Assembly (NCBI RefSeq): GCF_000380145.1
Contig: NZ_KB904609.1
Location: 124,001-188,000, forward strand
DNA length: 64,000 nt
Direction of reading: 5' to 3'
Source of the DNA: Streptococcus thoraltensis DSM 12221
GTDB lineage: Bacteria > Bacillota > Bacilli > Lactobacillales > Streptococcaceae
Positions 1-9,323 of this stretch are shown piece after piece. Made by a program: the position numbers and the translations under genes. Below the pieces are notes generated by a model that worked only from the letters and a program-made list of their open reading frames with translations, was not told the origin of the DNA and searched no databases. Each line of letters starts with the position of its first letter. Positions within the stretch are counted from its first letter, which is position 1.

Positions 1-127
1 CCGTGATAAACTCATCCATCTTTTGAGAATTCGCATCATCGCCAAGACAAACTTGTAATACAATATCTGACTCCAGTAAACCTAAATAACTTTGAAGTTG
101 GGATTTGATGTCATTAGATAAGGTCAT
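1..127 (-). CDS. ahpF: Alkyl hydroperoxide reductase subunit F, N-terminal part only
   Basis: AhpF is the flavoprotein that passes electrons from NADH to AhpC. Only the first 42 codons are inside the window; the gene runs off the left edge. The visible residues (MTLSNDIKSQLQSYLGLLES...) fit the start of the AhpF N-terminal thioredoxin-like domain. I chose the ATG at 127 because GAGGAGG ends 6 bases before it; an in-frame ATG at 133 touches the ribosome site and is too close. The gene lies 22 bases after ahpC on the same strand, the usual ahpCF order. Identification rests on the short N-terminus plus this context. Confidence 0.85.
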   Translation of the reverse strand, partial: MTLSNDIKSQLQSYLGLLESDIVLQVCLGDDANSQKMDEFIT

Positions 128-149
128 AAACATCCTCCTCGTCTTTTGA

Positions 150-710
150 TTATATTTTTCCGACTAAATCTAAACTTGGTGTCAAGGTCTCAGCGCCTTC
201 TTTCCACTTAGCAGGGCAAACTTCTCCTGGGTGCTTGCGAACATACTGAGCTGCATGAATTTTATCAATCAAGGTGCTGGCATCGCGTCCAATTCCATCA
301 GCGTTTATTTCCATCATTTGAATGATGCCATCAGGATCTACAATAAATGTTCCTCGTTGGGCAAGTCCATCCTCTCCTAACACATCAAAACCTTGTGATA
401 AAACGTGAGAAGGGTCACCAATCATTGGGAAAGTGATTGTTCCTACAACATCAGACTCATCATGCCACGCCTTGTGGACAAAATGCGTATCTGTTGATAC
501 TGAATAAACTTCCACACCTAGTGATGTCAACTCTTCATACTGATCTTGTAAATCCCCTAGTTCCGTCGGGCAAACAAATGAAAAATCAGCTGGGTAGAAG
601 CAAAAGATAGCCCATTTACCTTTTATATCGTCACTGCTAACCGTGATAAATTCACCTTGATGATAGGCTTGTGCTTGAAAATCAACGATTTCTTTTCCGA
701 TTAAAGACAT
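150..710 (-). CDS. ahpC: Alkyl hydroperoxide reductase subunit C (2-Cys peroxiredoxin)
   Basis: Cytosolic peroxiredoxin that reduces hydrogen peroxide and organic peroxides and is recycled by AhpF, the next gene. The 186-residue length is normal for bacterial AhpC. The peroxidatic Cys47 lies in [13 protein letters not shown] and the resolving Cys165 in GEVCPAKW near the C-terminus. An upstream in-frame ATG at 746 would add 12 residues, but AAGGAGGAC sits four bases before the ATG at 710 and the family begins MSLIGKE-like, so 710 is the start. Transcription is divergent from the large regulator at 1130. A PerR-like site over the promoter suggests peroxide control (inference). Confidence 0.97.
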   Translation of the reverse strand: MSLIGKEIVDFQAQAYHQGEFITVSSDDIKGKWAIFCFYPADFSFVCPTELGDLQDQYEELTSLGVEVYSVSTDTHFVHKAWHDESDVVGTITFPMIGDPSHVLSQGFDVLGEDGLAQRGTFIVDPDGIIQMMEINADGIGRDASTLIDKIHAAQYVRKHPGEVCPAKWKEGAETLTPSLDLVGKI

Positions 711-744
711 ATTTGTGTCCTCCTTAGTTTTTGTAATTAGGGTC

Positions 745-765
745 ATTATATAATAATAATTCTAA
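745..765 (-). promoter_or_regulatory. ahpC -10 region overlapped by a PerR-like box
   Basis: On the minus strand TATAAT (745-750) lies 34 bases before the ahpC start codon. Beside it, TTAGAATTATTATTA (751-765) matches 12 of the 14 fixed positions of the Bacillus PerR box TTATAATnATTATAA. I see no good -35 box. PerR control of ahpCF is known in Firmicutes; here it is inferred from this site. The rest of the 747-1129 gap holds only the promoter of the divergent gene and a small CTGTC/GACAG hairpin near 996-1012. Confidence 0.45.
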
Positions 766-1068
766 ATAAGCTTTCGAAAAGCTCAAAAATTGGTTGCGTT
801 TCCATCTCTGTTATGATTGGTTTTTCGGCTCCATCATATTTAGGACAATATACATTAAAATGACAGAAAATTTGTAAGCAATTAATTGCTCTTTTGCTGA
901 CTGCTATACAACACTTATTATCCTGTTTCGTCCTAGATAAGCTAACTTCTACGCATGCGTTTATTAAAGATTACAAAAATCAACAATTTGATTAAAGCTG
1001 TCATTTTAGACAGAAATTGCTGATTCAAAAAAAGTAAGAACGCACAAAAGTTGTTTGCTAAAATTGCC

Positions 1069-1097
1069 TTGCTAAAAAGAAAAGATTACGTTATAGT
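1069..1097 (+). promoter_or_regulatory. Promoter of the SARP-type regulator
   Basis: TTGCTA (1069-1074), a 17-base spacer and TATAGT (1092-1097) form a sigma-A type promoter 32 bases before the start codon at 1130. The ribosome site GGAGG is at 1115-1119. No operator is obvious. Confidence 0.55.
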
Positions 1098-1129
1098 GAA
1101 AGCGACTAGATTTTGGAGGCGTTTACAAA

Positions 1130-4100
1130 ATGACGAAAATCAGATTAAAACTACTTGGCAGCCCAAAGATTTTTTTAAATGAACAAGAACAATTTTTCAC
1201 ATTTTCCAAAGTAAATGCGCTCCTTTACTACCTAGCGATAAATGGTCCTGTCAATCGCGAAACCATAGCTAGCTTACTCTGGGAACATAAGACTACCCAG
1301 ACAGCTAAAAAGAATCTTCGAAATACGATTTATCAAGCCAATAAGGGCACGAAAACAGACATCATTATTTGTCCCAATAGGAACACTATTACTCTAAATC
1401 CTGATTTAAATATCAAAATTGATGTCGAGCTTTTTTTAAAGTCTCCTAAACACCATTTAAATCTTTATCAGGGAGATTTCTTACAGGGGTTTTATCTAAA
1501 AAACTGTGAGGAATTTGAGTTGTGGATGTCTAAGCTCCGCCTGCAGTATGAGCAAATCTTTTTGAAAGCCTCCTATCAAAAGGTTGAAGAAGGTCTCTCT
1601 CTTGGTAACGAAGAAGATAATGAACAATACTTAAAACAACTCATTGAACGTGACGAATTTGAGGAACGAAATTATCAGTTATTGATGCGTTTCTACCAGC
1701 AAAAAAAACGTCCTAGTAAGGCTATTGAAACCTACTATCAATTGACCAATCTCCTTGAGAAAGAACTTGGCATTCGACCGAGCAGCCAAAGCCAGCAGAT
1801 TTATCAAGAAATTCTAGCAAATCATCGCAGCGAACGTACGGTTAGTCACTTTCTCCATACTAGTGATACCTTTTTAGGACGAATCAACGAAATTCGACAA
1901 TTAGAAACATTTTTATCGAGTTGTTTGAGTAACCACGATGCAGAAATCTTGCTCTTAATTGGAGACACTGGAATAGGAAAAAGAACTTTGGCGAGACAGG
2001 TTCTAGCTACTCAAAATTCACGTTTTCAAATGATTACAACGGAGTGTTTCCGTGAAGAATACGAGAATCCTTTTCAACTATGGCGCAATCTGCTAAATCA
2101 CCTTGGGGATTTGGTCATTCAACATCGGTTGTTAACTCCCAAAGCTTGGAAGATGTCCTTGAAGCAACACTTTACAGCTATTTTTATGCAGACAGAGGAT
2201 TGTGATAACTCGATTTCGCCTAAGCAAATAAATGCCCTTATCAAGTTCCTTGTAGACATCTTACAACAACTGGCTACCATTAAACCAATGGTTATTCTGA
2301 TTGAAGATATACATTGGATTGATAAAGGAAGTTTATCGATTCTCCAGCAGGTTGTGCATCAAGTCACGGCTAGCCCTTTAGCTTTTATCTTCACCAAACA
2401 CCTTGGAACACCGCTTCATCTAGAGAATTATTTGAATACCTTAACGAGCCAGAAGAAATTACATACAATCTTATTAAAGCCGTTTACACGCCAAGAAAGT
2501 TTCGATTTTATCCATAACCAGCTGATTGAGCAGACAATCAATTCTGAAGAACTTGATCGGCTCTATCAAGTCAGTCAGGGTATCCCTTTCTTTTTATCGG
2601 AATACACCAAGCTCCTTGTTAATAAAGAAAAGTTTATTCCTCTCACACCAGCCATCAAAGCCAAGTTGGGGCTTAAACTAGCAAATCTAGATAGTTTAGC
2701 TAATGAACTATTAAATCTTTTAGCCTGCTGTCCTCAAGCCGTCCCACTTAATATCTTGGCACAGATGATGTCTGTTTCTTTAGAAGAAATCATAACTATC
2801 GTTGACAATCTTTGCAATTATTATATTTTAATTGAATCTAGTTGTGGCGATGATGTCGTTATCAATTTTCGAGAGCAGATTGTCCGACTTTATTGCTACG
2901 ATAGATTATCCAAGTCTAGGAAACGACTTCTTCACGGACAAATTGCTAAACGCTTAGAAGAAAGCCTTACCATTTTGCCACCTACTCCACAACTTTTGCA
3001 AGAAATAGCCTACCATTTTGACAAATCCCATCAAGAGATCAAAGCCTTAGAATATAACCTAAATTATCTCGATAGTACCTTGGGGCATCAACACGAACTA
3101 TTTCCGATTTATTCTAAATATTCAGCACGAAATGAACTTTCGACAGAAGATAATCAAAACATCATCGAAAAGCAGTTTAAAACTGTCCGACAACGTATTG
3201 ACTCTTTGGAAATGACTTATAAAAATAATCGGGATTTTCAAGAATTGCTGGTTCGTTTTTCTTACTTAGAAGGACGCTATGATATTCGTATTGGTCGCTA
3301 CCAAGAAGGGATTCGACATATTCAAAAAGTCATCACCTTGGCAACTGATCTGAATCATCCCTCTTTTTTATTAGAAGGTTATCGGCAACTCATCCATTAT
3401 TGCATTCAAGTGGAAAATAAAGCCGAGATGAAATACTACTCCGAACTATCCTTAGAAGCTGCTGTCTCTGCCAATCATTTCGAAGCTATCGCTATTAGCT
3501 TGAGATTTAAAGGTCTCTACCATCTCATCATCGGAGACTTAGATGAGGCAAAACGACTTCTACTGCAATCCATTGACTTTTTCAAGGTCACTCCCTCTGT
3601 GGAATCTCAATACACGATTCAAATAGCCGCTGCTTTAGATTATTTAGCGGAGATTTATCAAATCAGACAAGAATTTGATAAGGCAATTCACTACCAAAAA
3701 ATGGCTATAAAATTAACAGAAAAAATAGCTGCAGAAGTTCCTGCAAGCGTCTTTTATATCGGATTGGGTATCTCTTACTTCACAATCGGTCATCTTGACA
3801 CTTCCTATCAGATGTTAACGATTGCTAAACAAGGACTTAAAAAACATCTGCGCCCTTGGAAGGAAATTCAGTTGGAAATTTACTTGGCGATCATTCAATG
3901 GAAAAAGGGTATCACTGCTCCTGTTATGGACCTACTAAGACAAAAAGATAAGCTCGAATCTAGATATGGCAATCCTAGAGATAAAGGCTTTATTTACTAT
4001 GTTATGGCGGTTGTTAAATACCATTTGTTAACAGGTGAGCATTCTTTAAGTCAATCCGATGTCTGTTATTTAGAAGCGGCACTTGTCGAATCTTTTGACT

Positions 4101-4201
4101 CTTATTACGAAGTTGCTATAGTCAACCTCAATCCTTATCGTGATAGTCATCTATGTTCTGAATTAACAAACTTACGGCAAAAACTATCTTATCCTCAATG
4201 A
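1130..4201 (+). CDS. SARP/AfsR-type regulator: winged helix, BTAD, AAA ATPase, TPR-like C-terminus
   Basis: A 1,023-residue cytosolic protein. Residues 1-95 look like an OmpR-type winged helix. Residues 100-230 resemble a bacterial transcriptional activation domain (ends KELGIRPSSQSQ). An NTPase module follows with Walker A GDTGIGKRT (278-286) and Walker B VILIED (388-393, followed by IHWID). The remainder, about 620-1000, is helical and repeat-like, as expected of TPRs. This order matches the SARP/AfsR family, whose members bind direct repeats near promoters and activate neighbouring genes. The ligand and targets are unknown. It lies between ahpCF and the hut locus, so hut control is possible but unproven. 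Start chosen for GGAGG ten bases upstream. Confidence 0.8.
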   Translation: MTKIRLKLLGSPKIFLNEQEQFFTFSKVNALLYYLAINGPVNRETIASLLWEHKTTQTAKKNLRNTIYQANKGTKTDIIICPNRNTITLNPDLNIKIDVELFLKSPKHHLNLYQGDFLQGFYLKNCEEFELWMSKLRLQYEQIFLKASYQKVEEGLSLGNEEDNEQYLKQLIERDEFEERNYQLLMRFYQQKKRPSKAIETYYQLTNLLEKELGIRPSSQSQQIYQEILANHRSERTVSHFLHTSDTFLGRINEIRQLETFLSSCLSNHDAEILLLIGDTGIGKRTLARQVLATQNSRFQMITTECFREEYENPFQLWRNLLNHLGDLVIQHRLLTPKAWKMSLKQHFTAIFMQTEDCDNSISPKQINALIKFLVDILQQLATIKPMVILIEDIHWIDKGSLSILQQVVHQVTASPLAFIFTKHLGTPLHLENYLNTLTSQKKLHTILLKPFTRQESFDFIHNQLIEQTINSEELDRLYQVSQGIPFFLSEYTKLLVNKEKFIPLTPAIKAKLGLKLANLDSLANELLNLLACCPQAVPLNILAQMMSVSLEEIITIVDNLCNYYILIESSCGDDVVINFREQIVRLYCYDRLSKSRKRLLHGQIAKRLEESLTILPPTPQLLQEIAYHFDKSHQEIKALEYNLNYLDSTLGHQHELFPIYSKYSARNELSTEDNQNIIEKQFKTVRQRIDSLEMTYKNNRDFQELLVRFSYLEGRYDIRIGRYQEGIRHIQKVITLATDLNHPSFLLEGYRQLIHYCIQVENKAEMKYYSELSLEAAVSANHFEAIAISLRFKGLYHLIIGDLDEAKRLLLQSIDFFKVTPSVESQYTIQIAAALDYLAEIYQIRQEFDKAIHYQKMAIKLTEKIAAEVPASVFYIGLGISYFTIGHLDTSYQMLTIAKQGLKKHLRPWKEIQLEIYLAIIQWKKGITAPVMDLLRQKDKLESRYGNPRDKGFIYYVMAVVKYHLLTGEHSLSQSDVCYLEAALVESFDSYYEVAIVNLNPYRDSHLCSELTNLRQKLSYPQ

Positions 4202-4318
4202 CAGGCAAAATCAGACGAGGTGACGGCTAATGCCAATAAAACTGACGTTCATCAAATCGGTCGCATGTGATTTTCAAAAAGTCTAAAACAAGCTAAGAAC
4301 AGATTGTTGCCAACACCT

Positions 4319-4381
4319 AAAAAAGGCTCTATAGTTTCTGTAGTGGATAAACCACCACAGAAGTTATAGAGCTTTTTGTGA
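4319..4381. terminator. Long inverted repeat, probable bidirectional terminator
   Basis: Two arms of about 26 bases (CTCTATAGTTTCTGTAGTGG and its near complement) flank an ATAAA loop. The left arm is preceded by six A and the right arm is followed by five T, so the hairpin could stop transcripts from both sides. It lies between the convergent regulator gene and hutG. The flanking DNA also has a short minus-strand open frame (4252-4440) that may be decayed insertion-sequence DNA; I could not identify it. Confidence 0.6.
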
Positions 4382-4432
4382 GTTTGGAAAAATGGTGAAA
4401 CTGGGCTGAGAGATAGCAGGAATGATCCAAAT

Positions 4433-4540
4433 GTAGTCAACTGAATTAACTTTCAGACAAGAAACAGAAAAGACGCAGACAGTACCTAAGTACGACAAGT
4501 CGAAAGCGGCGATGTATCATCGTTAATTCAAAAGACTATA
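4433..4540 (+). repeat. A element, copy 1 (empty)
   Basis: Short intergenic repeat of 108 bp. Its ends are inverted: TAGTC...GAATTAACTTT on the left and GTTAATTC...GACTATA on the right. The centre reads GTACCTAAGTAC, a near-palindrome, with no inserted B element. It serves as one reference for the uninterrupted form. Eleven copies lie in this window, none inside a gene. Confidence 0.85.
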
Positions 4541-4569
4541 AAAACCTAAAATACTCATCGCTTCAGACA

Positions 4570-4635
4570 CAAAAGAGGGAATCACTCTGATTCTCTCGCT
4601 TAGCTATAAATCACCCTCTACAGTTGATCATAAAG
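4570..4635. repeat. Two-copy intergenic repeat R, copy 1
   Basis: A short hairpin (AAAAGAGGGAATC...TGATTCTCTC) followed by a TAGCTAT...TCAC...CTACAGTTGA tail. The same arrangement recurs at 39155-39224. The tail of the second copy (CTACAGTTGACAATGAGCC) could be the end of an insertion sequence, so both may be IS relics. That reading is from memory and is weak. Confidence 0.4.
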
Positions 4636-4641
4636 CAAGAT

Positions 4642-4784
4642 AAAACTCCCCATAGAGAAACTTATACTCTTCGAAAATCAAAAGCAGACCTTGTTGACTT
4701 GATGTGATGCACTTCTGTTCTGTCTGCTATCTGTGTCGCCTAGTCTGCTTGTGATTTCATTGAGTATTAATATGGGGAATTTTT
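4642..4784 (-). terminator. hutG terminator split by a B element
   Basis: The arms AAAACTCCCCATA (4642-4654) and TATGGGGAATTTTT (4771-4784) are complementary except for one position, and the minus strand reads TTTTAT after the left arm. Together they would be an ordinary terminator for hutG, which ends at 4815. A complete B element (4664-4767) now sits in the loop. Confidence 0.6.
4664..4767 (+). repeat. B element (RUP-like), copy 1, inside a terminator loop
   Basis: A 104-bp repeat starting ATACTCTTCGAAAATCAAAA and ending GATTTCATTGAGTAT, with inverted termini. The ends match, from memory, those of the pneumococcal RUP element, a miniature derivative of an IS630-type element. This copy is not within an A element; it lies in the loop of the hutG terminator hairpin. 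Confidence 0.8.
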
Positions 4785-4814
4785 TGTGATTCGGCTATGA
4801 AACCACTAAGTTTT

Positions 4815-5804
4815 TTAACTGTGCTGCTGTGCCATGATTTGAACCAAATAGAAAATAAAAGTTGCAGCGAGATTAGCTGTGTGCTTATCAATATCATGTG
4901 GCGGGGATACTTCAACAATGTCAAATCCCACTATTTTGCCACTGGCAGCAATATACTGTAACAACAAAACTGCTAGATTGGGATCAAGACCAAGTGACTG
5001 AATGGCACTCACCCCAGGGGCTGAACCAACCGCAAAGCAGTCCATATCAATGGTTAGATAGACTCTTGATTGATTTTCTAAAAAGTCATCAATCTTCTGG
5101 CACACTTGCTGATAACCCATTTTATAAATATCCTGACCGGTTAAAAAACGGATTCCTTTCGATTTTGCCACAAAGTCAAAGAGAAACAGATTATTATTAT
5201 GTTCTTGAATACCTAATGCAAGGTAGTTGAATACCCTGTTGTCGAGCAGGGCATCATCGAACATTTGACGAAAACCTGTCCCAGAATTTGGACCCGTATG
5301 ATTGTAAGGTCTCAGATCAAAGTGAGCATCCATATTGACTACAGCCAAATCATCGTTAATATCCAATGTTTGTCGCAATCCATGGTAGTGTCCATAAGCA
5401 GTTTCATGTCCACCGCCTAGTACAATCGGCGTGAGATTGAGATCACACATACGTTTGATAGCTTTGGATAAGCTCATTTGTAGTTGTTCCAAAGAACGGT
5501 TCGGGCCATCAATATCTCCCACATCATATACCATGACCTTATTTCCCAAATGCCACGGTAACTTAGCCAATTGACTACGAATAGACTGCGATCCTTCAAC
5601 CGCGCCGACACGTCCATTGTTGATGTAAACGCCCTTATCGCTTTTAAAACCAATTATTGCAAAATGCCTTCCCTTAAAAGGGGTCAGGGAATCATCATTG
5701 AGATCAAGAAACGTCATGACCATCCCCCATTTAGCAGTGTAGAGATCATCTTCTATGGCTCTGTGGTAGTAACTTGTGTTTGATGGGTAGTAGTCTTCTA
5801 ACAC
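4815..5804 (-). CDS. hutG: Formimidoylglutamase
   Basis: Hydrolyses N-formimino-glutamate to glutamate and formamide, the last step of one histidine-degradation route. It is a 329-residue member of the arginase/ureohydrolase family. Manganese-binding motifs are visible: [14 protein letters not shown] and TIDMDCFA. The start is the GTG at 5804, eight bases after AAGGAGG. A longer frame from a TTG at 5831 would put the ribosome site inside the coding region. It is the last gene of the minus-strand hut series, separated from hutH by a terminator-like hairpin and a composite A/B repeat, so its expression may be partly uncoupled. FtcD offers a second route for the same substrate. Confidence 0.95.
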   Translation of the reverse strand: MLEDYYPSNTSYYHRAIEDDLYTAKWGMVMTFLDLNDDSLTPFKGRHFAIIGFKSDKGVYINNGRVGAVEGSQSIRSQLAKLPWHLGNKVMVYDVGDIDGPNRSLEQLQMSLSKAIKRMCDLNLTPIVLGGGHETAYGHYHGLRQTLDINDDLAVVNMDAHFDLRPYNHTGPNSGTGFRQMFDDALLDNRVFNYLALGIQEHNNNLFLFDFVAKSKGIRFLTGQDIYKMGYQQVCQKIDDFLENQSRVYLTIDMDCFAVGSAPGVSAIQSLGLDPNLAVLLLQYIAASGKIVGFDIVEVSPPHDIDKHTANLAATFIFYLVQIMAQQHS

Positions 5805-5869
5805 ACCTATCACCTCCTTATCTTTTTGCAAGCAAGATGACTAACTAAGCAGACCCAACGACTATTTGT

Positions 5870-6085
5870 TATAGTCAAACGAATTAGCTTTCAGTCAAGG
5901 AACAGAAAAGACGCAGAACAGCACTTAATACTCTTCGAAAATCAAAAGCAGACCTTGTTGACTTGCTTTGATGACCTTCAGTTCTGTCTGCTATCTGTGT
6001 CGCCTAGCCTGCTTTTGATTTTTATTGAGTATAAATACGGCAGGTCGAAAGTGACGAGGGAGCAAAGTTAATTCAAAAAATTATA
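5870..6085 (+). repeat. A element, copy 2, carrying a B element
   Basis: A-element ends TATAGTC...GAATTAGCTTT and AAAGTTAATTC...TTATA enclose a B element at 5928-6032. It lies between hutG and hutH, inside the histidine gene series. A and B point the same way. Confidence 0.85.
5928..6032 (+). repeat. B element (RUP-like), copy 2, nested in A
   Basis: Complete 105-bp copy starting ATACTCTTCGAAAATCAAAA and ending GAGTAT, inserted at the centre of the A element at 5870-6085. Confidence 0.85.
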
Positions 6086-6123
6086 CAAAGCTAACCATAA
6101 ATCTTTTATAAGTATTGTGGCTA

Positions 6124-6153
6124 AAAAGGCTCTGACACTTGTCACAGCCTTTT
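6124..6153 (-). terminator. Terminator after hutH
   Basis: The minus strand reads AAAAGGCTGTGACA, then the complementary TGTCAGAGCCTTTTTA arm with five T. It lies 10 bases beyond the hutH stop codon, so most transcripts probably end here before hutG. Confidence 0.75.
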
Positions 6154-6162
6154 ATGAATAGC

Positions 6163-7704
6163 CTAGTATTGAATGGCGAGGTCAACGACATCTTCAATTT
6201 TTTCAAGGAATTTTGGATTCTCTATAATAGCGGAAGCCTTGTTTAGTTCCTCGTAAATTTCAATATCCTTATCATCTTCAATCAGCTTAACTTCTTGTCG
6301 GAAGAGATCATAAGCAATTTTGGTTCCCTTACCTAGTTCGTGATTTTCTGGTTTCAAATCAAGAGCCTGGCAAGCCGCCAAGATTTCGGTTGCCACAATG
6401 CGACGAGCATTTTTGAGGATTTCTCCAGCCTTTCGAGCGGCTATTGTTCCCATGCTGACAAAGTCTTCTTGATTTTCACAAGATGGGATGGAGTCCACAC
6501 TGGCTGGATGAGATAGAACCTTGTTTTCAGATGCCAAGGCAGCGCAAGCATACTGTGTAATCATAAATCCAGAATTCAAGCCTGGATGCTTGACAAGGAA
6601 GGACGGCAATTTGCTGAGTTGACTGTTGACTAGACGCTCTACACGACGTTCAGAAACATTTCCGATTTCTGAAATGGCGATCCCTAAGAAATCAAACGGT
6701 TGAGCCATTGGTTCACCGTGGAAGTTTCCTCCTGAGATGACATGACCGTCTTTGCAGATGATTGGATTATCAGTCACAGAGTTGATTTCAATATCAACTT
6801 TGGTTTTAACATAGGCGATACTGTCTTTACTTGCTCCATGAATTTGAGGCATACAGCGAAGTGTGTAAGGATCTTGAACCCTGGATTGTGTAGCTACTGT
6901 TGTATTTCGGCTATCTTTCAAAAGATTGCGGATATTTCGTGCGGTTGCCAGCTGACCACTTTGCGGGCGAATGGTATGAAGATTTTCTTCAAATGGACTG
7001 GAAATACCATTGTGGACTTCAAGTGAGAGAGCCCCTGCTATATCTGATAATTTCAGTAACTGTATCGCATCGTAGGTTGCCAAAGCACCTATTGCCGTTA
7101 AGACCGTTGTCCCATTAATCAAAGCAAGGCCTTCTTTTGCGGCTAGGGAAATTTTGGAAATTCCAGCTTTATCAAGAGCTGCTTGCCCTGAGAGTAATTC
7201 TCCCTTGTAGTAGGCTTTCCCTAGACCCAGCATTGGTAAAACCATGTGAGAAAGTGGGGCAAGGTCTCCAGAAGCACCGAGTGAGCCTTTTTCAGGGATA
7301 AATGGGTGAACCCCCTTATTCAATAATTCTAACAATTTTTCGATGGTTGACAATCGAATACCTGAATAACCTTTTACCAAAGAGTTAATCCGGATAAGCA
7401 TAATAGCTCTGACCGCATCTTCTGCCAAAGGATCTCCATAACCACTGGAATGCGTACGAATGAGATTTTCTTGAAGTTGTACGGTATCTTCTGTCGAAAT
7501 GCTGACATTGCAAAGTGAGCCAAATCCTGTTGTAATGCCATAAACAACTCGCTCTTCTTTGACAATGTCGTCAACAATTTTCCGAGACGCCTTCACCGCT
7601 TCTGCGGCATGATCATCGATTTGGCAAGTCACGCCCTGACGCGCAACGGCAATCACATCTTCAAGGGTAAGGCTTTCGCCGTCTAGTTTTATAACTCTTG
7701 TCAT
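6163..7704 (-). CDS. hutH: Histidine ammonia-lyase
   Basis: Converts L-histidine to urocanate and ammonia, the first step of the pathway. The 513-residue length is normal. The MIO electrophile forms from Ala144-Ser145-Gly146 in GSLGASGDLAPL. The frame is open upstream to 7764, but the ATG at 7704 has AGGAGA before it and gives the family N-terminus MTRVIKLDGE. The gene follows the permease by 22 bases, so uptake and the first reaction are probably co-transcribed. Confidence 0.97.
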   Translation of the reverse strand: MTRVIKLDGESLTLEDVIAVARQGVTCQIDDHAAEAVKASRKIVDDIVKEERVVYGITTGFGSLCNVSISTEDTVQLQENLIRTHSSGYGDPLAEDAVRAIMLIRINSLVKGYSGIRLSTIEKLLELLNKGVHPFIPEKGSLGASGDLAPLSHMVLPMLGLGKAYYKGELLSGQAALDKAGISKISLAAKEGLALINGTTVLTAIGALATYDAIQLLKLSDIAGALSLEVHNGISSPFEENLHTIRPQSGQLATARNIRNLLKDSRNTTVATQSRVQDPYTLRCMPQIHGASKDSIAYVKTKVDIEINSVTDNPIICKDGHVISGGNFHGEPMAQPFDFLGIAISEIGNVSERRVERLVNSQLSKLPSFLVKHPGLNSGFMITQYACAALASENKVLSHPASVDSIPSCENQEDFVSMGTIAARKAGEILKNARRIVATEILAACQALDLKPENHELGKGTKIAYDLFRQEVKLIEDDKDIEIYEELNKASAIIENPKFLEKIEDVVDLAIQY

Positions 7705-7726
7705 ATCTTTTCTCCTAGTTCTATTT

Positions 7727-9058
7727 TTAAATAACATGATGATCTGCGTGTTTCTTTCGTCCATGCATCACGTAATAAACGCTACTTGCAATGACAATTC
7801 CTATGGCACCACGAACGAAGTGCATTGGATTATCACCCCAAATCATTAAAAGACTAATCACTACCGCTAATACTGGGATAACTGGGCCAAATGGTACACG
7901 AAATACTACTTTTGCATCTGGTTCCATCTTCCGTAATTTCAAAACTGCTAGGGCAGTTGGGATGTATTGGAAGAAACGGAAGACTACGCTCAAACCTGCC
8001 AAGGTTTCAAAAGAGCCTGTTAGTAGCAGGGCAATCGCAATTGAACTAGAAATAACAACTGCTACAACAGGAGCTGCATTTTTATTTTCTTTGGCGATTG
8101 ATGCTGGAAGCAAACCTTCTTTAGCAATCGCAGCACCAAACCGCGGTACCATGATAGATTCCCCCATATTTAATCCAGTAATTGAAATTAAAGCTCCAAT
8201 TGAAACCATCCAAGCGCCAACAGGGCCAATCATTTTAACAAATGCATCTTGAACAGGGGCATTGGTATTCATAATACCACCACCAAGCATGGCAATGGTT
8301 CCACCAATAATCAACATGTATAAGACAGAAACAATACTAATTGATCCTAAAATAGCACGTGGAACATTTTTTTCTGGTTCTCTCATTTCACCTGCAACGA
8401 TTGAGAGGGTTTCAAAACCAATAAAGCCATAGAAAATATAGACAGCAGTCTTTGATACGGCTCCTAGCAAATTCGTTCCTGGTTCCAATTGGACAAAAGG
8501 AGTGAAGTTGGGTAGACCATTTTTGATAAAGAATAGGGTACAAGCTGAGAAGGCAACGATTGGAATCAATTTAGCAATTGTTGCTGTAATGGTAAAAATT
8601 TTAGAAGTTTTCAAGCCTGCAATGTTCATCAGAGATAAAAGGATAACCAGAGTAATACTCAAGGGAATATTCCATCCTTCAAATGCTGGGAAGGTAATAA
8701 TAAACATCTTAGCAAAACCTGCCGCCATGGCTGCCCAAGCAAAGATGGTAACTGCCCAACCAAGAAAACCAACATTGAACCCAATGAAGTCACCAAAAGC
8801 GCGTTTCGAGTATTGAAAAGCGCCACCGTTTTTACCAAAATAACCCGCAACTTCTGCAAAACAAACGGCTAACATGATGGTCAATATCGCTGTTCCAAAC
8901 ATGACAGCGATGGAAGCTGGACCAAGACCTTTATAAATTGACTGTGGCAAGAGAAAAATACCTGAACCAATAACGGCGTTTATCCCATAAAGAGTCGCAC
9001 CACTCAAGCTAAACTTAGCTTTTTCTCTTTCTTGTTCATTCATATGATTTGACGCCAT
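7727..9058 (-). CDS. APC-family amino-acid permease, probable histidine transporter
   Basis: Integral membrane protein of 443 residues with about twelve hydrophobic segments and an amino acid-polyamine-organocation family start (GATLYGINAVIGSGIFLLPQ). Histidine is inferred as substrate from its place directly before hutH within the hut series; the sequence alone does not give specificity. The frame extends 12 codons further upstream, but GGAG lies nine bases before the ATG at 9058. A third ATG at 9043 has no ribosome site. Confidence 0.85.
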   Translation of the reverse strand: MASNHMNEQEREKAKFSLSGATLYGINAVIGSGIFLLPQSIYKGLGPASIAVMFGTAILTIMLAVCFAEVAGYFGKNGGAFQYSKRAFGDFIGFNVGFLGWAVTIFAWAAMAAGFAKMFIITFPAFEGWNIPLSITLVILLSLMNIAGLKTSKIFTITATIAKLIPIVAFSACTLFFIKNGLPNFTPFVQLEPGTNLLGAVSKTAVYIFYGFIGFETLSIVAGEMREPEKNVPRAILGSISIVSVLYMLIIGGTIAMLGGGIMNTNAPVQDAFVKMIGPVGAWMVSIGALISITGLNMGESIMVPRFGAAIAKEGLLPASIAKENKNAAPVVAVVISSSIAIALLLTGSFETLAGLSVVFRFFQYIPTALAVLKLRKMEPDAKVVFRVPFGPVIPVLAVVISLLMIWGDNPMHFVRGAIGIVIASSVYYVMHGRKKHADHHVI

Positions 9059-9323
9059 AATAATACTCTCCTTTTTTGTACATTTTGCGTTCAAATTGTA
9101 GCAATAAAGTCATCAGGTGATTCTCCAAATGGATGACTGGATTTCTCTACCTGACAAAAGGGATGCAATAAATAAGTAGCGATGAGAAACTAAGTAGTCA
9201 TAGTAAAACGTTTAAACAGACTTCGCTAAAAGGAAATAATAACAAGGCTCACTCTTTAAAGCTAATCAATCATAGCTGAGAAAGAAATCTTAATGGGATG
9301 ACTAGTACCATTTCAAAGCCAAT
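9059..9323. other. Intergenic DNA between hutD and the permease
   Basis: This is 265 bases with no open frame of note, no repeat copy and no clear terminator. A separate promoter for the permease-hutH pair could lie here, but I see no convincing -35/-10 pair. Confidence 0.4.

Noticed and set aside
4252-4440. Minus-strand 62-codon frame over the long hairpin
   Set aside because: Its sequence is made of the inverted repeat itself and it has no ribosome site. An insertion-sequence relic is possible but I could not confirm it.
4433-6085. Repeats considered as a CRISPR array
   Set aside because: Units are about 105 bp with inverted ends, spread over the whole window singly and in both orientations; there are no regular spacers and no cas genes.
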